From assembly GCA_024464205.1 (NCBI GenBank), contig JANHAI010000078.1:1-5458 (forward strand): a DNA stretch of 5,458 nucleotides, in the 5' to 3' direction. A program made the position numbers and the translations under genes. The stretch comes from Candidatus Methanomethylicia archaeon (lineage in GTDB: Archaea; Thermoproteota; Methanomethylicia; Methanomethylicales; Methanomethylicaceae). The notes under the pieces were generated by a model. The model saw only the letters and a program-made list of their open reading frames with translations. It was not told the origin of the DNA and made no database searches. Shown here in pieces: positions 1 through 4,808 of the stretch (position 1 is the stretch's first letter; each line of letters opens with the position of its first letter).

Positions 1-232
1 TGGCCCTCTCGTCTATCGACTTGTTCGTGACGTCTTCCCCTTCGAACAATATCCTCCCCGAAGTGACAGTATACTGAGGGAAGCCTGCCAATGTCAGCGC
101 CAAAGTGCTCTTCCCCGAGGCGTTATGTCCCATTATCGCGATGACCTGCCTGCGATCGAGTTCGATGTTTATGCCCTTCAGCAGCTCATTGCCACCCACG
201 CTGACGTGCAGGTCCTCTACCTTCAGCAGCAA
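1..232 (-). CDS. sufC: Fe-S cluster assembly ATPase SufC (partial, N-terminal 77 residues)
   Basis: This is the N-terminal part of an ABC-type ATPase of the SufC family, the soluble ATPase that works with SufB(/D) to build Fe-S clusters. Reading from a TTG at 232, the protein begins MLLKVEDLHVSVGG, followed by a Walker A motif GHNASGKST (residues 35-43) and then LAGFPQYTVTSGRILFEGEDVTN. That last stretch, with the G-x-P-x-Y and ILFxGED pattern after Walker A, is typical of SufC rather than of general importers. Walker B, the signature motif and the H-loop lie beyond the left edge. The TTG start is chosen because it follows the upstream stop by a single base, has GGTGA just before it, and gives the usual SufC N-terminus; no ATG or GTG is available in this frame nearby. 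It is probably co-transcribed with, and translationally coupled to, the Cys-rich gene at 234-1019. In archaea it could equally belong to the minimal SUF-like SmsCB type; the missing partner gene would decide. Confidence 0.85.
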   Translation of the reverse strand, partial: MLLKVEDLHVSVGGNELLKGINIELDRRQVIAIMGHNASGKSTLALTLAGFPQYTVTSGRILFEGEDVTNKSIDERA

Positions 233-233
233 C

Positions 234-1019
234 TCACCACACCTTCCTGCACTTGAACCTGCAACTGGCGCAATCCTCCTTCTCGAAGGAGATGGCAGGC
301 TCGCCCTTTATACTGCTTATGAAATCCCATGCCTCCTTTACCGCTCCCTCGTCCCCCTCGATCGAGTAGCACCTGTTCCCTTCGCTTCCGCCGAGAGGGA
401 TGCAATCGCACATGAAAAGCGAGCTGATCGCGTCGATCTCCGTGATGACCTTTCCTGGAAGCGGCATCATGCCGACAGGCAACCCCATCGCTGCCCGGAA
501 CCTCCTATTTCCGACTCGCGGCACTATCTCGGCAATCGGGAAAGGCACCAGCTTTTCGAGGCTTGCCGGCACTACGACGTTAACCCCCCTAGCCAAAAGG
601 GTGCCGATGCTCATCCCTATCGTCCCGCCCGTCTCGGACCCAAGGTAGACGCCTGCGTTGCCCATCGGGTCGATCGCATTTGCCCCCTTTATGAACACAT
701 CTTCTGGCCCGAGATCACCAATCGCCTCCTTAATGCCCAGCTCAGAAAGTTCCCCGCAGCGGAGCACCGCCTCGCGCATCCGCACCCCCGCCTTCGTGAC
801 GCAGGTGCCGCTCGGCGTGACTATGCCTATGGCGAACTTGCCCTTAGGCTCAATTCTCTTCCCAGTCAGGCTCTCGAGGACGTAAGCGTTGGTTGTGCCT
901 GGGCATACGACTACCGTACCCTTTTCCATGGCCTTGACGACGCACTCCTCTCTTGCGACCGCCTTCGCGATTATGCGCTTCGCCTCTGATGCCGTCAGCG
1001 TGACCATTACCCTTTCCAT
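234..1019 (-). CDS. Uncharacterised Cys-rich protein upstream of sufC
   Basis: I do not recognise this 261-residue family. It is soluble-looking, with no signal peptide or clear membrane segment, and rich in small Gly-containing loops: CPGTTNAYVLE (39-49), VTPSGTC (67-73), FIKGANAIDPMGNAGV (109-124), GSETGGTIG (127-135) and GLPVGMMPLPGK (179-190). It has ten cysteines, and its tail ends in C-x2-C-x3-C (Cys250, 253, 257), a possible metal or Fe-S ligand set. The alternation of beta-strands with Gly/Thr loops recalls Rossmann-like folds such as the NagB/RpiA/CoA-transferase group, but this is only an impression. The start at 1019 has GTGATC just upstream and lies about 14 bases after the likely transcript start. 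ATG at 1007 (preceded by GGAAAGG) is a second choice, and an ATG at 1094 is rejected because it precedes the TATA box. The stop is one base before the sufC TTG, which argues for a shared operon and hints at a role connected with Fe-S clusters or another metal cofactor. Confidence 0.8.
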   Translation of the reverse strand: MERVMVTLTASEAKRIIAKAVAREECVVKAMEKGTVVVCPGTTNAYVLESLTGKRIEPKGKFAIGIVTPSGTCVTKAGVRMREAVLRCGELSELGIKEAIGDLGPEDVFIKGANAIDPMGNAGVYLGSETGGTIGMSIGTLLARGVNVVVPASLEKLVPFPIAEIVPRVGNRRFRAAMGLPVGMMPLPGKVITEIDAISSLFMCDCIPLGGSEGNRCYSIEGDEGAVKEAWDFISSIKGEPAISFEKEDCASCRFKCRKVW

Positions 1020-1052
1020 CAAGATCACAACTGTATTAGACAGCATCCAAAA

Positions 1053-1066
1053 CGTTATATCTTTTT
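1053..1066. promoter_or_regulatory. Shared TATA element of a divergent promoter
   Basis: The element reads GTTATATC on the plus strand and AAAAAGATATAACG on the minus strand, so a near-symmetric TATATC core can serve both directions. About 25 bases from its centre on the plus side is base 1082, the ATG of the DUF1614 gene, which implies a leaderless transcript. About 25 bases away on the minus side is around 1033, giving the Cys-rich gene a leader of about 14 bases. The A-rich flank on the minus-strand side (CAAAAAG) looks more like a BRE, so the minus direction may be the stronger one. No second TATA-like element is seen in the 62-base gap. Confidence 0.55.
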
Positions 1067-1081
1067 GCCCATACCACATCC

Positions 1082-1786
1082 ATGGTAACGCCAATGAGCT
1101 ACAGGAATTTCGCTCTGCCTACCTTCGGGGCGCTATTGGTCCTCTTCTTCTTTATGTTAGTGATCTTCCTCCCTTTCATGATCATAGGCCTCATTGGGCG
1201 AGCACTCAGCAATTTTGGGCTGAGCTGGGGATCATTCATCATCTTCCTATTCGTCAGCCTCATCGGGAGCACAATCAACTTGCCGGTATGGCGGTCAAAG
1301 GTAGCATCGGCAGTTCAGACGGTGGAGTACGTCTACTTCTTCGGGATGCGGTACCCCGTCCCAACAACCAGCACGAGGTTCATGGAGAGCGTGATCTCGA
1401 TCAATTTCGGAGGGGCTATCATGCCAGTCCTGCTCTCCGTATACCTCCTGCTTATGAATCCTCAAGCGGTCGTCCCCTCCTTGGCAGCTATACCGATCGT
1501 CTCAGCAATTCTTTACTTCGCTGCAAAGCCAGTGAGGGGGGTTGGCATCGTCACGCCGCTGTTCATCCCCCCCATAGTGGCAGCGATAGTTGGCATAATT
1601 CTGGGTGGATTCCATTCCCCAGTGGTCGCCTATGTTGCCGGAACGATCGGCTGCATCGTCGGGGCCGATCTCCTCCACCTTGGGTCTCTTGACGATATGG
1701 GTGCAGTCAACTTGAGCATCGGGGGTGCAGGGACGTTTGACGGAATCTTCCTGACTGGCCTCTTGGCTGCATTGCTTGCATTTTGA
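1082..1786 (+). CDS. DUF1614 family integral membrane protein
   Basis: This 234-residue polytopic membrane protein has about six or seven hydrophobic segments, roughly at residues 13-38, 48-66, 104-124, 130-148, 157-175, 180-199 and 218-234. It matches the pattern I know for DUF1614 (PF07758): GSTINLPVW near 62-70, INFGGAIMPVLLS near 107-119, YVAGTIGCIVGADLLHLG near 184-201 and SIGGAGTFDGIFLTG near 212-226. The conserved polar residues (Asn, Asp, Thr, Gly) inside or beside the helices suggest an enzyme or transporter, but no function is established to my knowledge. ATG 1082 is taken as the start because it lies about 25 bases from the TATA centre (leaderless, no Shine-Dalgarno); ATG 1094 is an alternative that trims four residues. 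The stop overlaps the GAGGT ribosome site of dph6, 11 bases before that gene's ATG, so the two are probably one transcript. Confidence 0.85.
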   Translation: MVTPMSYRNFALPTFGALLVLFFFMLVIFLPFMIIGLIGRALSNFGLSWGSFIIFLFVSLIGSTINLPVWRSKVASAVQTVEYVYFFGMRYPVPTTSTRFMESVISINFGGAIMPVLLSVYLLLMNPQAVVPSLAAIPIVSAILYFAAKPVRGVGIVTPLFIPPIVAAIVGIILGGFHSPVVAYVAGTIGCIVGADLLHLGSLDDMGAVNLSIGGAGTFDGIFLTGLLAALLAF

Positions 1787-1789
1787 GGT
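1785..1789 (+). promoter_or_regulatory. Ribosome binding site of dph6
   Basis: GAGGT overlaps the last two bases of the DUF1614 stop codon and sits eight bases before ATG 1798. A GGTGG follows at 1791-1795. This spacing favours ATG 1798 over the in-frame GTG at 1792, and the overlap with the upstream stop suggests coupled translation. Confidence 0.5.
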
Positions 1790-1797
1790 AGGTGGCG

Positions 1798-2484
1798 ATG
1801 AAGATCGCAATGCTCTTCTCCGGAGGAAAGGACAGCAACCTCGCGCTCTATCGCCTCGTAAAATCTGGCCATGAGGTGGTCGCGCTCGTAACCGCGCTCC
1901 CGTCGCGCAGCGACTCTTGGATGTTCCACTACCCGAACGCCCATTTAGGATCTGCCCAGGCTGAGTGCCTCGGTATCCCGTGGGAGTCAATCCGTGTATC
2001 GGGGGAAGAGGGGATCGAGGTCGAAGAGCTGGAAAGGGGCATTGAGGCGATTAAAAGGAGGAGGGAGATCGATGCGCTCGGCACTGGGGCGATTGCGAGT
2101 AGGTACCAGCGGAGCAGGATCACCGACGTCTGCTCGAGGCTCGGGCTGGAATGCGTCTCGCCACTCTGGGGGGAGGACGAGGAATCTCTCTTGCGTGAGC
2201 TGATAAGTCTGAACTTCGAGGTCTACTTCACCTCTGTCTCTGCTGAGGGGCTCACGCGCGAATGGCTCGGGAGACGGCTCGATCAATACGCCCTCGCCTC
2301 CCTTTTGTCCATCAAAGACCGCTACAAGATAAACATCTCCGGCGAAGGGGGGGAATATGAGACCTTTGTTGCAGATTCCCCGCTCTTCAGGAGGAGGATC
2401 AGGATAATTGCGGCCTCGCCCTCATGGCACAGGAACTGGGGGGTTTGGGAGATCAGCGGCTACGAGATCGTCAAAAAAGGCTGA
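1798..2484 (+). CDS. dph6: Diphthine--ammonia ligase (Dph6 / MJ0570-type PP-loop ATPase)
   Basis: This is a 228-residue PP-loop ATPase of the Dph6 (DUF71, ATP_bind_4) family. Family members catalyse the last step of diphthamide synthesis on the conserved histidine of elongation factor 2: ATP-dependent amidation of diphthine with ammonium, in the cytoplasm. The PP-loop SGGKDS is at residues 8-13, right after the MKIAMLF strand. Family motifs further on are GTGAIASRYQ (95-104), SPLWG (121-125) and EGGEYETFV (183-191), the last being the hallmark of the presumed substrate-binding C-terminal part. The length is that of the stand-alone archaeal/bacterial form, without the RidA-like domains of the eukaryotic enzyme. 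It lies 11 bases downstream of the DUF1614 gene, probably in the same operon. Not every MJ0570-type protein has been shown to be Dph6; in archaea, which make diphthamide, this is the best call. Confidence 0.88.
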   Translation: MKIAMLFSGGKDSNLALYRLVKSGHEVVALVTALPSRSDSWMFHYPNAHLGSAQAECLGIPWESIRVSGEEGIEVEELERGIEAIKRRREIDALGTGAIASRYQRSRITDVCSRLGLECVSPLWGEDEESLLRELISLNFEVYFTSVSAEGLTREWLGRRLDQYALASLLSIKDRYKINISGEGGEYETFVADSPLFRRRIRIIAASPSWHRNWGVWEISGYEIVKKG

Positions 2485-2508
2485 CGCCTGGCTGCCATGC
2501 CCTCCTCT

Positions 2509-2524
2509 GGATATCTTTTTATCC
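2509..2524 (+). promoter_or_regulatory. Candidate pyrG promoter inside an inverted repeat
   Basis: CTTTTTATC (2515-2523) is a TATA-like element whose centre is about 25 bases upstream of around 2544, leaving a leader of about 23 bases before the pyrG ATG. It lies inside the inverted repeat GGATA-N6-TATCC (2509-2524). The T5 run may also help end the upstream dph6 transcript. The box departs from the best archaeal consensus, so the call is moderate. Confidence 0.4.
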
Positions 2525-2555
2525 ACATTCGCAAAATAGCTTAACTCGATTAGCC

Positions 2556-2559
2556 GGTG
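2556..2559 (+). promoter_or_regulatory. Ribosome binding site of pyrG
   Basis: GGTG seven bases before ATG 2567 matches part of the archaeal GGAGGTGATC complement of 16S rRNA, and it supports this start, which also gives the canonical MVKYVFITGG N-terminus. Confidence 0.4.
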
Positions 2560-2566
2560 CCCTTGA

Positions 2567-4177
2567 ATGGTCAAGTATGTCTTCATAACTGGCGGCGTCT
2601 TGAGCAGCGTCGGGAAGGGGATAATGACCTCTTCGATAGGCAAGATGCTCCAAGTGAGGGGCTGCAGAGTCTCAACGGTGAAGATCGACCCGTACGTCAA
2701 CGTTGACGCAGGGACGATGAATCCATACATGCACGGGGAGGTCTTCGTAACCGACGATGGGGGGGAGACCGACCTCGACCTAGGCCATTATGAGCGGTTC
2801 CTCGACATCAACCTGCCTAAATTCAACAACATTACTACAGGTCAGGTCTATGCATCTGTCATCGAGAAGGAGAGGAAAGGAGAGTACCTCGGACAGTGCG
2901 TCCAGATAATCCCGCATGTGACCGACGAAGTCAAGCGGCGGATCAGGACTGCTGCCAAGATGGCCGGGTGCGATGTCCTGCTCGTGGAGATCGGAGGCAC
3001 GGTTGGAGACATCGAAGGCTTGCCGTTCCTCGAGGCGGCTAGGCAGCTCAAGCTGGAGGAGGCGCCTGGCGACGCGTTATTCGTACACGTCGCGCTCGTG
3101 CCCATACTCAACGCCACGAAGGAGCAGAAGAGCAAGCCATGCCAGCACAGCGTCCAAGAGATGCGGAGGATAGGAATCCAGCCGGACATAATCGTCGCAA
3201 GGTGCCGGTATCCCCTCGAAGAAGACGTCAAGAGGAAGATCTCTCTCTTCGGCAGCGTCCCGATCGAGGCAGTCTTCACCTCATACGATGCCGAGAACAT
3301 TTACCAGGTCCCTCAGAATCTGGACATGCAGGGAATGGGCGATTACGTCTCGAAGAGGCTCGGCATCTGCAGCGAAAAGGCTGATTGGGCCGGGTGGAAG
3401 GGGATCGTCGAAAAATTCACTGGGCCGCGGCGCGTCGTCAGGATAGCGATGTGCGGGAAATACACGAAGCTTGAAGACTCCTACGTAAGCATCACTGAGG
3501 CCCTCCACCATGCAGCTGCCCAGGTCGGCGTAAAGACTGAATTGGACTGGATCGAGGCGACAAGGTTCGAGCGAGACCCCTCTGAAGTCAAGGTTTTGGA
3601 CGACTACGACGGAATAATGGTGCTACCTGGCTTCGGCGCAAGGGGCACCGAGGGAAAGATAATGGCTATAAACTACGCGAGGACAAAGAATAGGCCTTTC
3701 CTTGGCATATGTTTCGGCTTCCAGCTGGCTGTCGTTGAATTCGCAAGGAACGTCCTTGGTCTTACCGGCGCGAACACAACAGAGGTCGATCCGAGCACGC
3801 AGCACCCCGTAATAGACCTCCTTCCAGAGCAAAAATCCATCGGAATGATGGGCGGCACAATGAGGCTTGGCGGCTACAAGGTCATCCTCAAGGATGGTTC
3901 ACTAGCAAATAAGCTCTATGGGGTCAAGGAGGTCATCGAGCGCCACAGGCACAGATACGAAGTGAACCCCAAGTACTGGGAATCCTTCCAGAAGGCCGGG
4001 CTGGTATTTAGCGGGCATTCTGAAGACATGAGGAGGGTGGAGTTCCTCGAGCTGCCGTCACACCCATTCTTCCTCGGGACACAATCTCACCCCGAGTTCA
4101 GGTCTCGACCGGGCAACCCGTCTCCGCCGTATTATGGATTCATTGAAGCAAGCGCCAAGGTACAGAAGAGGAATTGA
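2567..4177 (+). CDS. pyrG: CTP synthase (glutamine-hydrolysing)
   Basis: This is a complete 536-residue CTP synthase, which converts UTP to CTP with ATP and glutamine in pyrimidine nucleotide synthesis. The N-terminal synthetase domain (about 1-270) has the phosphate-binding loop GGVLSSVGKG (9-18), the KIDPYVNVDAGTMNP block (39-53), HGEVFVTDDGGETDLDLGHYERF (56-78) and EIGGTVGDIE (141-150). The C-terminal class I glutaminase domain (about 290-530) has the oxyanion-region loop GFGARGTEGK (355-364), nucleophile Cys382 in GICFGFQ, and the catalytic His508-Glu510 in SHPEF. GTMRLGG (430-436) and ERHRHRYEVN (458-467) are also in place. All expected catalytic residues are seen and the length is normal. 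The pattern resembles crenarchaeal-type enzymes. The gene starts 82 bases after dph6 with its own TATA-like box, and it converges on the arsR-type gene. Family members are inhibited by CTP and activated by GTP; no attenuator is seen in the leader. Confidence 0.97.
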   Translation: MVKYVFITGGVLSSVGKGIMTSSIGKMLQVRGCRVSTVKIDPYVNVDAGTMNPYMHGEVFVTDDGGETDLDLGHYERFLDINLPKFNNITTGQVYASVIEKERKGEYLGQCVQIIPHVTDEVKRRIRTAAKMAGCDVLLVEIGGTVGDIEGLPFLEAARQLKLEEAPGDALFVHVALVPILNATKEQKSKPCQHSVQEMRRIGIQPDIIVARCRYPLEEDVKRKISLFGSVPIEAVFTSYDAENIYQVPQNLDMQGMGDYVSKRLGICSEKADWAGWKGIVEKFTGPRRVVRIAMCGKYTKLEDSYVSITEALHHAAAQVGVKTELDWIEATRFERDPSEVKVLDDYDGIMVLPGFGARGTEGKIMAINYARTKNRPFLGICFGFQLAVVEFARNVLGLTGANTTEVDPSTQHPVIDLLPEQKSIGMMGGTMRLGGYKVILKDGSLANKLYGVKEVIERHRHRYEVNPKYWESFQKAGLVFSGHSEDMRRVEFLELPSHPFFLGTQSHPEFRSRPGNPSPPYYGFIEASAKVQKRN

Positions 4178-4199
4178 GGCGGACTTACTTACCACCGCC
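4178..4199 (+). other. Weak inverted repeat just after the pyrG stop
   Basis: GGCGG (4178-4182) pairs with CCGCC (4195-4199) across a 12-base loop immediately after the TGA. There is no T-tract behind it, so it is not a convincing terminator; it may stabilise the 3' end of the mRNA or be chance. The rest of 4200-4269 shows nothing recognisable. Confidence 0.2.
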
Positions 4200-4269
4200 A
4201 ATTAGCTCTGTTGGAATCAGCGTACGGCAAAATGAGGCGCAGATCGGTCACTATTGGGCTTGCAATAAA

Positions 4270-4311
4270 TCAAAAAGACTAAAAAAAGGACGCTTCGCCC
4301 CTTTTGGGGCG
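4270..4311 (-). terminator. Terminator of the ArsR-like gene
   Basis: Reading on the minus strand, a perfect 6-bp stem CGCCCC/GGGGCG with an AAAA loop (4311-4296) lies ten bases after the regulator's stop. It is followed by a T7 tract (4287-4281) and a T5 tract (4276-4272). T-rich tracts are the usual archaeal termination signal, and the hairpin strengthens the case. On the plus strand the hairpin is not followed by T residues, so it would not serve pyrG in the same way. Confidence 0.6.
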
Positions 4312-4320
4312 CATGGACTC

Positions 4321-4626
4321 TCACTGCAGCTTGAGCCTGACCTCTTTGACGCCCGTGCTACAGACCTTCTTTACTCCCCTCACTCCTGGCTTGTAAGAAG
4401 TCCTGACCAAGCCAGCCTCCTCCAGTATCCTCATCTGGGCGCTCGCATTAGCCTTGCTCTGCTTTATCAGCTCTGCAACCTCTTGCATGTCGACTTCCTT
4501 GGACTTTATGAAGTTCAATATCTGAATCCTCGTGGGCGACGACAGAGCCATTGCTACCTTTGCCACGTTCTCCCCTTCCACCACCAAAATGCCTTCATTA
4601 TTGACAGGCAATCCTGATTCACTCAT
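4321..4626 (-). CDS. ArsR-like winged-helix transcriptional regulator
   Basis: This 101-residue protein consists of one winged helix-turn-helix domain. The DNA-binding core runs from AKVAMALSSPTRIQILNFI (22-40) through the EVAELIKQ helix (49-56) to the recognition helix KANASAQMRILEEAGLV (58-74), followed by a wing with GVRGVKKVCS (81-90) and VKEVRLKL. This order is that of the ArsR group; the LSSPTRIQIL and HxRxLxxAGLV-like patterns are clear, here with QMRILEEAGLV. The ArsR/SmtB metal motif ELCVCDL is absent and there is only one cysteine (Cys89), so metal sensing of the classical kind is unlikely. The start is firm: AGGAGG lies seven bases before ATG 4626. It is transcribed away from the DUF460 gene and convergently to pyrG, with its own terminator, so it is monocistronic. 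A 12-bp palindrome at its promoter suggests autoregulation. The effector and other targets are unknown. Confidence 0.85.
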   Translation of the reverse strand: MSESGLPVNNEGILVVEGENVAKVAMALSSPTRIQILNFIKSKEVDMQEVAELIKQSKANASAQMRILEEAGLVRTSYKPGVRGVKKVCSTGVKEVRLKLQ

Positions 4627-4633
4627 TTTTTAT

Positions 4634-4639
4634 CCTCCT
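4634..4639 (-). promoter_or_regulatory. Strong Shine-Dalgarno of the ArsR-like gene
   Basis: AGGAGG on the minus strand, seven bases before the ATG at 4626, is the best ribosome binding site in the window. It fixes the start and contrasts with the leaderless genes on the plus strand. Confidence 0.8.
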
Positions 4640-4663
4640 AAATAATAGCGAAAGAATTAACAA

Positions 4664-4671
4664 TATTTATA
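4664..4671 (-). promoter_or_regulatory. TATA box of the ArsR-like gene
   Basis: TATAAATA on the minus strand places transcription start near 4642, just ahead of the AGGAGG and giving a leader of about 16 bases. A second candidate, TTTAAAT at 4679-4673, would start near 4651. Either way the palindrome at 4671-4682 touches or contains the promoter core. Confidence 0.6.
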
Positions 4672-4682
4672 CATTTAAATGT
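4671..4682. promoter_or_regulatory. Perfect 12-bp palindrome, candidate operator
   Basis: ACATTTAAATGT is exactly self-complementary and occupies the BRE/TATA position of the arsR-type promoter. A looser pair CGAAA (4649-4653) and TTTCG (4682-4686) brackets the promoter. Dimeric ArsR-type proteins bind such palindromes, so autorepression is a reasonable inference, though AT-rich palindromes also arise by chance. Confidence 0.4.
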
Positions 4683-4783
4683 TTCGTTACAATTTTACCT
4701 TCATTTTTTAAACTTTTAAATTTTTGAAAAAGCTAATCTTAAAAAGGACATAATAATAAGGACTAATTGGTAAGCTTGAGGCA

Positions 4784-4791
4784 TATATAAA
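4784..4791 (+). promoter_or_regulatory. TATA box of the DUF460 gene
   Basis: TATATAAA is close to the archaeal consensus. Its centre is about 22 bases before ATG 4809, so the transcript should start at or within a few bases of that ATG. No Shine-Dalgarno-like purine run is present between the box and the start, consistent with leaderless translation. Confidence 0.65.
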
Positions 4792-4808
4792 TTTTTAGTT
4801 GATTTCCT

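Noticed and set aside
105..989. Long plus-strand open frame opposite the Cys-rich gene and sufC
   Set aside because: It is Arg/Pro/Ser/His-rich, shows no recognisable domain, has no promoter or ribosome site, and lies antisense to two frames with clear protein-like patterns. It is a by-product of GC-rich codon use.
1020..1094. Upstream ATG at 1094 as start of the Cys-rich gene
   Set aside because: It would place the start upstream of the TATA element and overlap the divergent gene's start. The extra 25 residues do not look like part of the domain.
889..1692. Plus-strand open frame overlapping the DUF1614 gene
   Set aside because: It crosses the divergent promoter and overlaps the clear DUF1614 frame. 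Its translation is low-complexity without family motifs.
4178..4320. Possible tRNA or C/D box RNA between pyrG and the ArsR-like gene
   Set aside because: The segment TTAGCTCTGTTGG resembles a tRNA D-arm, but no acceptor stem, anticodon arm or T-arm can be folded around it. No convincing C and D box pair was found.
4174..4617. Plus-strand open frame beginning with TTG over the pyrG stop
   Set aside because: It is almost entirely antisense to the ArsR-like gene, which has a perfect ribosome site and wHTH motifs. The product shows no domain.
4279..4751. Direct repeat AAAAAGGAC on both sides of the ArsR-like gene, as if from an insertion
   Set aside because: The nine-base match (about 4283-4291 and 4741-4749) lies in A-rich sequence, one copy being part of the terminator tract. 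There are no terminal inverted repeats and no transposase, so chance is the simpler reading.
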